Positions 1 to 8,389 of a stretch of 64,000 nucleotides of DNA are shown here, in pieces. The stretch spans positions 26,808-90,807 of the forward strand of contig DATKPY010000034.1 of assembly GCA_035523875.1 (NCBI GenBank), written 5' to 3'. The translations under genes were made by a program, and so were the position numbers. Numbering within the stretch: position 1 is the first letter of the stretch; each line of letters starts with the position of its first letter. Origin of the DNA: JASHUC01 sp035523875. GTDB lineage: Bacteria > Pseudomonadota > Gammaproteobacteria > Steroidobacterales > Steroidobacteraceae. Below the pieces are notes generated by a model. That model had not been told where the DNA came from. It did no database searches and saw only the letters and a list, made by a program, of their open reading frames with translations.

Positions 1-4
1 CCCG

Positions 5-1786
5 GTGTCAGCGTCCGAAGAATATCAGCGCCGCCTGGCCGCGCGCTGCGCGCGTGCCGAGCGGCTCGCCCGCGCCCAGGCGCGCATCGGCACCCTCAGG
101 CTCGCTCTGGCGGCGGCGACGCTGCTCCTCGGGTGGGCGGCGCTTCACCGCCACGCGCTGTCGGCATGGTGGCTGCTCGTACCGATCGGATCGTTCGTGG
201 CGGCGGTGCTCTACCATGCCCGATTGCGGGAGCGGCGCTCGCGGGCTGAGCGCGGCGCGGCGTTCTATCGGCGCGGACTCGCCCGCATCGAGGATCGCTG
301 GAGTGGCGGCGGACAACAGGGCGCGCGCTTCAACGATCCGCATCACGTGTATGCGGCGGATCTCGATCTGTTCGGTGCGGGCGGACTGTTCGAGCTGCTG
401 TGCGCGGCGCGCACACGCATGGGCGAGGAGACGCTCGCCCGCTGGCTGCTCGCGCCGGCGACGATCGCGCAGATCGAAGGGCGCCACGCCTGCATCGAGG
501 ATCTCAGGCCGCGCGTGGACCTGCGCGAGCGGATCGATGCGCTCGGGGAGGAATCGGCCCTCGCGGTACACCCGGAGGGGCTTCTCGAGTGGGTCGAGGC
601 CCCCCATGCGCTCGCGCGCCGGGGACTGCTTCTCATCGCAATCCTGCTGCCGGCGCTCATGCTGGCCGGCGCGCTCTTGTGGGCGTTCGCCGCGGTGCGC
701 ACTCCGTTCATCGCTGTCCTCGTCATCGAGTTCGCGGCGCTTCGTGTGTTTGCGGCACCGGTGGCGCGCGTCCTCGATGGCACCGAGCGGGCACTCGCGG
801 ACGTGCGGATGCTGGCCGAGCTCATCGCCCAGATGGAGCAGGAGCGCTTCCAGGCGCAGCCGCTGCGCGAGCTCGCGCAGCGGCTTGCAACCGAGGGCTC
901 GGGCGCGGCACGCAACCTCGAGAAGCTCGCGGTGATCGCCGAGCTCGCGGGTCATCGGGAGAATCTCGCGGTTCGCTGGCTCCTCAATGTGCCGTTCATG
1001 TACCCGTTGCACGTCGCGCTCGCAGCCGAGGCTTGGCGCGCGGCGCACGCCGGCAGTGTGCGCGGTTGGGTCGAGGCCGTCGGGCACTTCGAGGCGCTCT
1101 CCTCGCTCGCCCAGTACCGCCACGAGCACCCCGCCGACGTGCTCCCGAGGCTCCTCGAGGGGGAAGCGCAGCTCCACGGTGTGGGTCTCGGCCATCCGTT
1201 TATCCCCGCCGCCAGCTGCGTTCGCAACGACGTGGAGCTCACCGGCTCCACGCGCGTGCTGCTCGTGAGCGGCTCGAACATGTCGGGCAAGAGCACGCTT
1301 CTGAGGACGGTCGGGATCAACGTGGTGCTCGCAATGGCCGGCGCACCGGTGCGGGCGCAGCACCTTGCGCTCACGCGGCTGCAGCTCGGCGCGAGCATCC
1401 GTATCAACGATTCGCTGCGCGAGGGGAGCTCGCGGTTCTACGCCGAGATCACCCGACTGCGGCAGCTCCACGATCTCGCGGCACTCGAGTGCCCACTGCT
1501 GTTCCTACTCGATGAGGTGCTCCAGGGCACCAACTCCAACGACCGCCGCATCGGCGCCCAGGCGCTCCTGGCCGCGTTCGCGAGGCGCGGCGCGATCGGG
1601 CTCGCGACGACCCATGACCTCGCGCTCACGGAGATTCGCGGTCTCGCGCCCGGGAGTCTCAAGAACATGCACTTTCAGGACGAGGTGGCCAACGGGCGGA
1701 TGCAGTTCGATTTCAGGCTGCGCGAGGGCGTGGTGACGAAGAGCAACGGGCTCGAGCTCATGCGATCCATCGGCCTCGAGGTGTGA
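5..1786 (+). CDS. MutS-like membrane-anchored ATPase (mismatch-repair ATPase family, non-canonical)
   Basis: Only the ATPase part of MutS is recognisable. Walker A is GSNMSGKS at residues 423-430, Walker B is LLFLLDE at 498-504, and the signature region EGSSRFYAEI precedes it. The N-terminal mismatch-recognition domains of true MutS are absent. Instead there are two hydrophobic segments at about 31-72 and two more at about 207-245, so the protein is probably membrane-bound. This matches the MutS-family 'DNA mismatch repair protein MutS' paralogues of about 600 residues found beside unrelated genes. The substrate is unknown and a role in repair should not be assumed. The reading frame opens with GTG at the window edge, so a start further upstream cannot be excluded. 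Confidence 0.85.
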   Translation: MSASEEYQRRLAARCARAERLARAQARIGTLRLALAAATLLLGWAALHRHALSAWWLLVPIGSFVAAVLYHARLRERRSRAERGAAFYRRGLARIEDRWSGGGQQGARFNDPHHVYAADLDLFGAGGLFELLCAARTRMGEETLARWLLAPATIAQIEGRHACIEDLRPRVDLRERIDALGEESALAVHPEGLLEWVEAPHALARRGLLLIAILLPALMLAGALLWAFAAVRTPFIAVLVIEFAALRVFAAPVARVLDGTERALADVRMLAELIAQMEQERFQAQPLRELAQRLATEGSGAARNLEKLAVIAELAGHRENLAVRWLLNVPFMYPLHVALAAEAWRAAHAGSVRGWVEAVGHFEALSSLAQYRHEHPADVLPRLLEGEAQLHGVGLGHPFIPAASCVRNDVELTGSTRVLLVSGSNMSGKSTLLRTVGINVVLAMAGAPVRAQHLALTRLQLGASIRINDSLREGSSRFYAEITRLRQLHDLAALECPLLFLLDEVLQGTNSNDRRIGAQALLAAFARRGAIGLATTHDLALTEIRGLAPGSLKNMHFQDEVANGRMQFDFRLREGVVTKSNGLELMRSIGLEV

Positions 1787-1819
1787 TGGATCCGCGGCGG
1801 GCTTGCATCCGCCGGACGA

Positions 1820-1837
1820 ACTGGATATATATACAGT
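1820..1837. promoter_or_regulatory. Candidate LexA (SOS) box
   Basis: The 18 bases ACTGGATATATATACAGT form a near-perfect palindrome and fit the LexA consensus CTGT-N8-ACAG with one mismatch (CTGG). The spacer is the alternating AT tract typical of strong SOS boxes. It ends 16 bases before the ATG at 1854, so bound repressor would block transcription of the small gene there. Such an A/T-rich stretch stands out in this G+C-rich sequence. This is sequence-pattern evidence only. Confidence 0.6.
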
Positions 1838-1853
1838 CTCCCCGGAGACCGCC

Positions 1854-2099
1854 ATGACCACTTCCGCTCGTATGCTGATCGAGACCTCCATTGCCCAGCT
1901 GCAATCGCTGTCCGCCTGCCTGGTGAGCGAGCTCGGTGCGCTCGGCCCGCGACGCCCCGGCGAATCCCTCGAAGCCAGGGCTTGCAAGGAGATCCTCCTC
2001 TCCATCACCGTGCTCGTACCGAAACTTCAGGCCGCGCGATACGTCATAGGTGAGGACGAGCAGGGGCCGCTACGCTGCAGGCAGTGCGAGGACGGCTAA
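1854..2099 (+). CDS. Small hypothetical protein, probably SOS-regulated
   Basis: The product is 81 residues, mostly helical and without a signal peptide, with a C-terminal pair of cysteines in CRQC. I do not recognise a family. The ATG at 1854 is preferred over an in-frame TTG at 1803 because GGAG lies at a good distance upstream and because a LexA-type box sits at 1820-1837; a start at 1803 would place that operator inside the gene. If the box is real, the protein is a DNA-damage-response product. It is followed after 65 bases by the YqeY-like gene on the same strand. Confidence 0.6.
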   Translation: MTTSARMLIETSIAQLQSLSACLVSELGALGPRRPGESLEARACKEILLSITVLVPKLQAARYVIGEDEQGPLRCRQCEDG

Positions 2100-2164
2100 G
2101 CGGTGGCGGCGACTCGCGCAGCGGCGAGCCGTCGCGCGGCGCGAGCACAGGGGGTCGAGGAGCG

Positions 2165-2542
2165 ATGTCCGATCTCGAGCAGCGCTTGCGATCGCGCCTC
2201 ACGCTGGATTTGCGTGCGGCACTGAAGGGGCGCCAGGCGGCACGCGTCGCCGCGCTGCGCTCGCTCCTCGCCACACTCGATCATGCTCAGGCGGTCCCGC
2301 TCGCCGCGCTACCGGCGCACGATCCCCTCTGCGGCGCGATCGGCGAGGTACCGCGTCGCAGCTTGACGGATGCGGAGATCCTTGCCCTCTTCGCGAGCGA
2401 GCTCGACGAGCGCCGTACGGCCGCGGTGCTGCTCGAGAAGCATGGCTGCCAGGAGGAGGCCGAGCGTGTGCGAGCGGAGCTCGACGTGCTCACCGACTAT
2501 TCGGCAGAGATCTGCGACCGTGGTGCGGCGCCCGGGAACTGA
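2165..2542 (+). CDS. GatB/YqeY-like domain protein
   Basis: This 125-residue protein has the N-terminal pattern of the YqeY/GatB-tail family: a basic helix (LEQRLRSRLTLDLRAALKGR), then an LRSLLA helix, then a second half with an ExxRTAAxLLEKHG-like stretch and an ExVRAELDVLxDY helix. YqeY proteins resemble the tRNA-binding tail of the GatB amidotransferase subunit, and their cellular role is poorly defined. The central segment is more divergent than usual for YqeY. The ATG at 2165 follows GGAGCG. The next gene begins two bases after the stop codon, suggesting co-transcription. Confidence 0.6.
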   Translation: MSDLEQRLRSRLTLDLRAALKGRQAARVAALRSLLATLDHAQAVPLAALPAHDPLCGAIGEVPRRSLTDAEILALFASELDERRTAAVLLEKHGCQEEAERVRAELDVLTDYSAEICDRGAAPGN

Positions 2543-2544
2543 AC

Positions 2545-3252
2545 GTGGCCGCAACGCTTGCGCCGCGGGTCGGGTTCGGATGGCACGCCGTTCCCTTGAG
2601 CACACCGAGCGCACGAGGACGTCGTGCGCTGGTGGTCGCGCTCGTGCTCGCACTGCACGGCGCATTCGTGAGCATGCTGCTTCTGCGCTCAACGGTTCCG
2701 CCCGCCGGGCTCATGGAGCTCGCCGCGCCCTCGATGGTGTGGTTGCGTCTCCCCGAGCAGGCGCGATTGCGGCTCCCCTCGACCCCGGGGGCAGCGCTCC
2801 TGCACCCTATCGCGCCCGTGCGCCCTGTGAGGCCGGATGCCGAGCCGCTCGCGATTCCGGGCTTCGCGGAGCCGCCGGAGCTGCAGGTCACCCCCCAGGT
2901 CGACTGGTGGTCGGAGGCGAGGCGCGTGGTGCGCGACATTGCCGCCTCCCGGACCGCGAGCGAGGCTGCCACCGCCACGGACGAATCTCGATCGAGCTCG
3001 GGCTCTGCCGGGGGAATCGGGTCCGACTCGCCGGCGCATCACGCGGGCGAGCAGTACCGCATGGAGACCGGCGAGCGGGTCTACTGGGTAAGCGATGGCT
3101 GCTATATCGTCTCCGCGCCCCCCGCAACGGCCATACCGGATTTTCTCACGGTCCCCCGACCCCCGCGCACGGTGTGTCCGGGTGCCTCGAGCACCCCGCG
3201 CGGTGACCTGTTCAAATCGGTGCCTGCCTATGGCAGATTCCACCCCGAGTAG
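2545..3252 (+). CDS. Hypothetical membrane-anchored, proline-rich periplasmic protein
   Basis: About 235 residues from a GTG start that lies two bases after the preceding stop. A single hydrophobic segment (LVVALVLALHGAFVSMLLL) near residues 30-50 is followed by a Pro-rich stretch and then by a region with Trp-Trp and a C-terminal domain containing two Cys (DGCYIV and TVCPG). The layout, anchor plus proline-rich linker plus small globular end, recalls TonB-like or division-accessory proteins, but I recognise no specific family. It lies tightly between YqeY-like and NnrU genes in an apparent operon. Confidence 0.6.
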   Translation: MAATLAPRVGFGWHAVPLSTPSARGRRALVVALVLALHGAFVSMLLLRSTVPPAGLMELAAPSMVWLRLPEQARLRLPSTPGAALLHPIAPVRPVRPDAEPLAIPGFAEPPELQVTPQVDWWSEARRVVRDIAASRTASEAATATDESRSSSGSAGGIGSDSPAHHAGEQYRMETGERVYWVSDGCYIVSAPPATAIPDFLTVPRPPRTVCPGASSTPRGDLFKSVPAYGRFHPE

Positions 3253-3255
3253 CGT

Positions 3256-3834
3256 ATGGACGTGATGATCATCGGCCTCGTGCTGTTTCTCGCGCCGCAC
3301 AGCGTGCGGATCTACGCGCCGGGCTTGCGCGAGCGCGCGATCGAGCGGCTCGGCCTGAACCTCTGGAAGGCGCTCTACGCGCTCGTCTCTGGGGCTGGAC
3401 TCGCGCTCATCGTGTGGGGCTTCGGCCTCGCACGCGCGCATCCGACCGTGCTCTACGTGCCGGCGGGATGGTTGCGCCATCTCAATGCGCTCTTCACGCT
3501 GATCGCCTTCGTCCTGTTCGCGGCGGCGTACGTACCGCGCAACCACCTGAAGGCGGCGATCGGCCATCCGATGCTCGCCGGCGTGAAGATCTGGGCACTG
3601 GGGCATCTGCTCGCGACCGGGATGCTCCACGATGTGGTGCTGTTCGGCGCGTTTCTCGTTTGGGCCGCCGCCGACTTCGCGGTCCTGCGTCGCCGCGACC
3701 GACGGACGGGCACGGCCTATCCGCCCGGCAGTGCAGCGGGCGATGTGGTGACGGTGCTGGCCGGCGCCGTGGCGTGGGCCGTGTTCGCGTTCTGGCTACA
3801 CGCGGCCCTGATCGGCGTCAATCCCTTCGGCTGA
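3256..3834 (+). CDS. NnrU family integral membrane protein
   Basis: The 192-residue product begins with a hydrophobic segment ending in LAPHSVRI, followed by a conserved RxRxIERLG-type loop and about four further membrane helices. This pattern is typical of NnrU, which was first linked to denitrification and nitric-oxide metabolism. Its length agrees with the family. The gene starts three bases after the upstream stop, so it is probably translated from the same message. No nitrite or nitric oxide reductase genes are visible nearby, so a denitrification role is not supported by context here. Confidence 0.85.
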   Translation: MDVMIIGLVLFLAPHSVRIYAPGLRERAIERLGLNLWKALYALVSGAGLALIVWGFGLARAHPTVLYVPAGWLRHLNALFTLIAFVLFAAAYVPRNHLKAAIGHPMLAGVKIWALGHLLATGMLHDVVLFGAFLVWAAADFAVLRRRDRRTGTAYPPGSAAGDVVTVLAGAVAWAVFAFWLHAALIGVNPFG

Positions 3835-3839
3835 AGCGC

Positions 3840-5081
3840 TCACGAGCGCCACGCGCTCTGCACGGATTCGCTCACGGAGGCTCGGAAGACGCCAGTCTCG
3901 ATGAGCTCGTAGTGCGCCTCGTCCATGAGCTCCACGCGATTGCGTCCGCGCAGCTTCGCCTCGTAGAGCGCCTGATCGGCCAACTGCAACGCTCCGCGGC
4001 AGTCGCGCTCTGGTGCGGGGTGGATGGCGGCCACGCCGACGCTGATCGTGACGCGTTGAGCGCTGCGGTAGCGACCGTGATCAATCGTGAGGCCCATCAC
4101 GGCACGTCGCATCCGCTCCGCGAGCTCCCACGCCTGCTGCGCCTCGATGCCGTAGAGAACCGCCGCGAACTCCTCCCCGCCGTAGCGCGCGAGGATGTCC
4201 TGCGCGCCGAGGACGAACGTCTGCACCGAGCGGGCGATGTGGCGCAGTGCCTCGTCTCCGGCGAGATGCCCGTGTCGATCGTTGTAGGATTTGAAGTGAT
4301 CGACGTCGATCAGCACGATCGCGAGCGCCGCACGGTCGGCCGCTGCGTGCTGCCAGATCCGCGTGAGGTGCTCATCGAACACCCTGCGGTTCTTGGCTCC
4401 GGTGAGCGCATCGCGCTGCGCGAACTCCGTCATCACGCGCCGCTCGAGGAATGCCATGCGTGCCAGACGCTCGATCTGCAATCTCGTCACGGCGCAGGCG
4501 ATCAGTGCGAGCGCGAGAAGCACCCCGGAACGCAGCAGGAACGGCTGACGGAGGTGCAAGCTGGCGGCGAGGAGAACGAAGGTGACGCCCGTGACGACCC
4601 CGCACAGAAGCGCGACTCGAAAGCGCAGCCCCATGAAAAGGAACGGCCCGATCAGCATGAGCGGCAGGATCATGAGCAGATCGGGTTCGCCGTGGGTGGC
4701 CGCCACCGCGAGATGGGCGGCGACCAGGGCATTGCGCAGCGGCACGATCAGCTCTGCGGCCGGGAGGTAGCGCCGCTCGAGCGCGGCAGACCAGGCGAGC
4801 GCGACAAGGGCCACCGAGCCCGCGATGATGAGCGCGAACTGCGCGATGAGCAGCGGCCCGGGAGTGGCGGATGAGAATTGCTCGGCGATGCGCGCGATCG
4901 CGACGAGGAGCGCGACCGTGGCAGCCCCGCGGATGATCGGGCGGTTCTGCAGCAGCTGCGCCCGCAGGTACTCGGCCTCGAGCGCGGGCGCGAAGGGGCG
5001 CTCCGGGTCCGGCCACTCGAGCGCCGGGGCGAGGCTCGCGGCGGACGGGACGGCGGAACTCGGCGGTGGTGCAACTCCCAT
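3840..5081 (-). CDS. Membrane-bound diguanylate cyclase (GGDEF)
   Basis: Synthesises cyclic di-GMP from two GTP. The protein is 413 residues from the ATG at 5081. Residues about 50-200 contain roughly five or six membrane helices, followed by a GGDEF domain from about 222. The active-site loop is GGEEF at 301-305 with the preceding RY, and DVDHFKSYND gives the metal-binding aspartate, so catalysis should be possible. The allosteric inhibitory RxxD site just upstream is missing (GAQD instead), suggesting no product feedback through that site. It is convergent with nnrU and divergent from the aldo-keto reductase. A longer upstream reading frame exists but lacks support. Confidence 0.88.
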   Translation of the reverse strand: MGVAPPPSSAVPSAASLAPALEWPDPERPFAPALEAEYLRAQLLQNRPIIRGAATVALLVAIARIAEQFSSATPGPLLIAQFALIIAGSVALVALAWSAALERRYLPAAELIVPLRNALVAAHLAVAATHGEPDLLMILPLMLIGPFLFMGLRFRVALLCGVVTGVTFVLLAASLHLRQPFLLRSGVLLALALIACAVTRLQIERLARMAFLERRVMTEFAQRDALTGAKNRRVFDEHLTRIWQHAAADRAALAIVLIDVDHFKSYNDRHGHLAGDEALRHIARSVQTFVLGAQDILARYGGEEFAAVLYGIEAQQAWELAERMRRAVMGLTIDHGRYRSAQRVTISVGVAAIHPAPERDCRGALQLADQALYEAKLRGRNRVELMDEAHYELIETGVFRASVSESVQSAWRS

Positions 5082-5248
5082 GCGTGGAAACTTATGCGGG
5101 ATCGGCGCATCGCGGTGTGATCTGCTGCAAACTCCCGCAGCACGAGCGGTCCGGCCGTTGCCTCGGGGGTCTCCCAGGGCGCAGCGATGCGTCCGGGCAC
5201 GGTGCGCTACACTTCGCATGGTACGCGGCTCCGCCCGAGGGAGGGCTC

Positions 5249-6265
5249 ATGGAATACGTACGGCTCGGCTCCTCGGGACTCAAGGTCTCGCGGATTTGCC
5301 TCGGATGCATGAGCTTCGGCTCCGGATCCGACTGGATGTTGCCCGAGGAGCCGAGCTTCGCCATCGTTCGCAAGGCGCTCGATCTCGGCATCAACTTCTT
5401 CGACACGGCGAATGTCTACTCACTCGGCGAGAGCGAGCAGATCCTGGGGCGCGCTCTGAAAGCCTTCGGCGTCAAGCGCGAGGATGCGGTGATCGCGACC
5501 AAGGTTTTCCACCCGATGGGACCCGGGCCCAATCAGCGTGGCCTCTCGCGCAAGCACATATTTCAATCGATCGACGACAGTCTGCGGCGGCTCGGGCTCG
5601 ACTACGTCGATCTCTATCAGATCCATCGCTTCGATCGCGAGACGCCCATCGAGGAGACGCTCGATGCGCTGACGCAGCTCATCCGCGCCGGCAAGGTGCG
5701 CTACCTCGGCGGCTCGACCATGTCCGCCTACCAGTTCGCGAAGCTTCTCTACCGCGCCGATCAGCTCGGGCTCGCGCGCTTCGTGAGCATGCAGAACAAT
5801 TACAGCCTGCTCTACCGCGAGGAGGAGCGCGAGATGATCCCGCTCTGCCGCGAGGAGGGCGTCGGGCTCATTCCCTACAGCCCGATCGGCGGCGGGCTGC
5901 TCGCCGGAAGCCGTCGCTCGGGCACCGTGCGCTCGCACTCGGTGATGGCCCGCGATCGCTTCAAGCGCAGCGCGGATGAGGCCGTGATCGATGCCGTCGC
6001 CGCGGTGGCGCGTGCGCGGGGCGTACGGCCCGCGGAGATCGCGATTGCGTGGCTGCTCGCGCAGCCCGGCGTCTCGGCGCCGATCGTGGGTGCAACGAAG
6101 GCGAGTCAGCTGGAGGATCCGGCGAAAGCGCTCGCCACCGCGTTGAGCACCGAGGAGCTCGCCCAGCTCGAGGGCGCATACGAGACGCAGCCCCCGCTGC
6201 CGGTGTATTTCCGTCCGCCGCCCGCGGCGCCGGCGGCCGCGTCCGCGAGCGGGGGAGCGCGGTGA
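5249..6265 (+). CDS. Aldo/keto reductase
   Basis: NADPH-dependent aldehyde/ketone reductase of the AKR superfamily, 338 residues. The N-terminus (EYVRLGSSGLKVSRICLGCMSFG) is characteristic, with the catalytic Asp-Tyr pair in FFDTANVYSLGESEQILG, the Lys in VIATKV and the His region in YQIHRFD. The start ATG at 5249 follows GAGGGAG. Its TGA overlaps the GTG of the next gene, so the two are probably translationally coupled. The C-terminal tail is Pro/Ala-rich. The natural substrate cannot be read, but neighbours point to catabolism. Confidence 0.9.
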   Translation: MEYVRLGSSGLKVSRICLGCMSFGSGSDWMLPEEPSFAIVRKALDLGINFFDTANVYSLGESEQILGRALKAFGVKREDAVIATKVFHPMGPGPNQRGLSRKHIFQSIDDSLRRLGLDYVDLYQIHRFDRETPIEETLDALTQLIRAGKVRYLGGSTMSAYQFAKLLYRADQLGLARFVSMQNNYSLLYREEEREMIPLCREEGVGLIPYSPIGGGLLAGSRRSGTVRSHSVMARDRFKRSADEAVIDAVAAVARARGVRPAEIAIAWLLAQPGVSAPIVGATKASQLEDPAKALATALSTEELAQLEGAYETQPPLPVYFRPPPAAPAAASASGGAR

Positions 6266-7257
6266 GCGCGCCGCACTTGCGCGCGGTCGCGGCCGTGCTG
6301 ATCGCCTCGCTCTGCCCGGCTGCGTGGGCGGCCGAGGGCGCTGCCTGCGACCGCTCGTGCCTCGAGAGCGTCATCGGACGCTTCCTCGATGCGCTGGTGG
6401 CGCACGACCCCTCGTCGCTCGACTGGGCGCCGGGGGCCATGTACACCGAGAACAACGTCGCGCTCGCGATCGGCGACGGCCTCTGGGCGACGGCGAGCCG
6501 CAGGGGCGACCCGAGCCACGCCATCACCTTCGCCGACCCGGAGCATGGAGAGGTCGCGTACTTCGGTGTCATCGAGGAACGCGGCGTGCCGGCGTATCTC
6601 GCACTGCGATTGAAAGTCGACGCGCACCGCATCGCCGAGGCCGAGCTCATCGTCAACCGCAAAAGCGAGACCGGCCCGCGCGGGGATCCGATGCAGCTCT
6701 CGCCCGATCCGGCGTTCCGGCGCGCGGTCCCGCTCGACGAGCGCGTTCCACGCGCGCGCATGATCGATCTCGCTTACGGCTACTTCAGCACCCTGCAGCT
6801 CAACGACGGGAAGATCTTCACCCAATTTGCAGCGGACTGCGGCCGACTGGAGAACGGCATGCCCACCGCGGGCGATCTGCGCGCCGCCAATCCCTATTCG
6901 CGCCTGCATTGCGAGGAGCAATTCAAGCTCGGCAACTACCGCTGGGACACGCGGCTTCGCGACCGGCGCTTCCCGCTCGTGGATGAGGAGCGCGGCCTGG
7001 TGCTCGCGAGCGGCTTCATCGACCATTCGGGCGTTCTCGATCGCTACGTCCTCACCGACGGCACGGTGAAGAAGTCGCCGATCCTGGCGCCGCACGCGTG
7101 GCACTTTCTCGAAGTCTTCAAGATCGAGCGCGGCCGGATCAGCCGTATCGAGTCGGTGTTCGTCTACGTGCCCTACGGCATGCCCTCGCCGTGGACGGCG
7201 CGCGTGCGCGGGAGCGCATCGGGCCAACCGCCCGGCGGCCCGCCCCTGCCGCCGTAG
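6262..7257 (+). CDS. Exported NTF2/SnoaL-like protein, paralogue 1
   Basis: Product of 331 residues with a cleavable signal peptide (hydrophobic run ending AAWAAEG near residue 25) followed by CDRSCLESVIGRFLDALVAHDP, the helix that opens NTF2-like folds. A second helix-strand block starts near ARMIDLAYGYFSTLQLNDGK, so two related domains are likely. It is clearly homologous to the proteins encoded at 7298-8368 and 21476-22525 (shared YTENxxxLxxGxxLW, LRLKVxxxRIxExE and FxIxxGxIxRIE patterns). The GTG start overlaps the TGA of the aldo/keto reductase. Function is unknown; location next to oxygenases suggests a binding or hydrolytic role in an exported catabolic step. Confidence 0.7.
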   Translation: MSAPHLRAVAAVLIASLCPAAWAAEGAACDRSCLESVIGRFLDALVAHDPSSLDWAPGAMYTENNVALAIGDGLWATASRRGDPSHAITFADPEHGEVAYFGVIEERGVPAYLALRLKVDAHRIAEAELIVNRKSETGPRGDPMQLSPDPAFRRAVPLDERVPRARMIDLAYGYFSTLQLNDGKIFTQFAADCGRLENGMPTAGDLRAANPYSRLHCEEQFKLGNYRWDTRLRDRRFPLVDEERGLVLASGFIDHSGVLDRYVLTDGTVKKSPILAPHAWHFLEVFKIERGRISRIESVFVYVPYGMPSPWTARVRGSASGQPPGGPPLPP

Positions 7258-7297
7258 TAGAATCGACCGGGCAGCCACGCGACCGGGGGAGGGGACG

Positions 7298-8368
7298 ATG
7301 TCGCGATTCAACACGAAGAGTGCCCGGGCACGCAGCGCACGGTTCGTTGTGCTTGCCGCCGTCACGCTCGGCCTCGGGAACTCGGGGGCGGCGCTTGCCG
7401 CCGCGAGCGCAACCGCTTGTGGGGATGGGTGCCTCAAGGGCTTCATGGACGCCTATCTCAATGCGCTTGCCCGGCACGATCCCGCGCGGGTGCCGGTCGC
7501 GGCACACTACCGCTACACGGAAAACGGCGCCGAGCTCACGCTCGGTGAGGCGTTGTGGGTGACCTTCAACCGCTACGGCGCGTACCGGCACGATGTGTAC
7601 GATCCGCAAAGCGGAGGCGTCGCGAGCTACGTGACGCTGCTCGAGAATCACGAGTTTCCGTTTCCGGATTTTCTCGCCGTGCGATTGAAAGTGGTCCACG
7701 GGAGGATCACGGAGATCGAGACCGTGGTCGACCGCCATGCGCGCGGTGCCGCCAACATGCCGCCGCGCGACCCGAGCTGGATGGCGATCATGCAGCGTGA
7801 GGAACCGCTGCGCACGCGGCTCTCACGTGCGCAGCTCGAGCGCGGCGCGCTCGGGTATCTGCGCTCGGTCGCCTTCCACGACGGTTCGCTTGCGCCCTAC
7901 GCCGACTCGTGCATCCGCCTCGAGGATGGCAACGTGACGGCGCTCGGGCCCCACGACACCCCGCCCGTGCCCCTCGGACCGCCCCCGACTGAGGTGCCGG
8001 GCGAGCCGCCGCGGCCGCACCTGATGGGCATCGGCTGCGGCAAGCAGCTCGCGTACCTGTCCTATTCCTTCATCACCGGGTATGAGGATGCCCGCTTTCC
8101 CATCGTCGACGTGCCGCGCCAGGTGGTGTTCGCGGTCTTCGACTTCATGCGGCGCGGGAATGTCGAGAGCTGGAGCTATGAGGGGCACTCCTTCGCCATG
8201 CCGGAGGGGATGCGCTATCCGAACGAGATCCTCAACACGGAGATGTTCAAGTTCGTCGACGGCAGGATCTCGCGCGTCGAAGCCGTGTTCGAGGGTCCCC
8301 AGGCCTACAAGCGCGGCACGGGCTGGCCCGGAGGCACCAAGGCCGAGTCGCGCCCGATCGGTGAGTGA
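7298..8368 (+). CDS. Exported NTF2/SnoaL-like protein, paralogue 2
   Basis: Product of 356 residues. A signal peptide ends near ALAAASA, followed by ACGDGCLKGFMDAYLNALARHDP, matching paralogue 1 almost helix for helix, including the paired cysteines. Conserved landmarks are YTENGAELTLGEALW, LAVRLKVVHGRITEIE, a middle Pro-rich loop, and the C-terminal MFKFVDGRISRVEAVF. It has a strong GGGGAGGGG ribosome site and lies 40 bases after paralogue 1, so the aldo/keto reductase and both paralogues form one transcription unit. It is convergent with the carotenoid-oxygenase-type gene. No catalytic motif is obvious. Confidence 0.7.
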   Translation: MSRFNTKSARARSARFVVLAAVTLGLGNSGAALAAASATACGDGCLKGFMDAYLNALARHDPARVPVAAHYRYTENGAELTLGEALWVTFNRYGAYRHDVYDPQSGGVASYVTLLENHEFPFPDFLAVRLKVVHGRITEIETVVDRHARGAANMPPRDPSWMAIMQREEPLRTRLSRAQLERGALGYLRSVAFHDGSLAPYADSCIRLEDGNVTALGPHDTPPVPLGPPPTEVPGEPPRPHLMGIGCGKQLAYLSYSFITGYEDARFPIVDVPRQVVFAVFDFMRRGNVESWSYEGHSFAMPEGMRYPNEILNTEMFKFVDGRISRVEAVFEGPQAYKRGTGWPGGTKAESRPIGE

Positions 8369-8389
8369 GCCGGCGCGCTCCCGGCCCCG

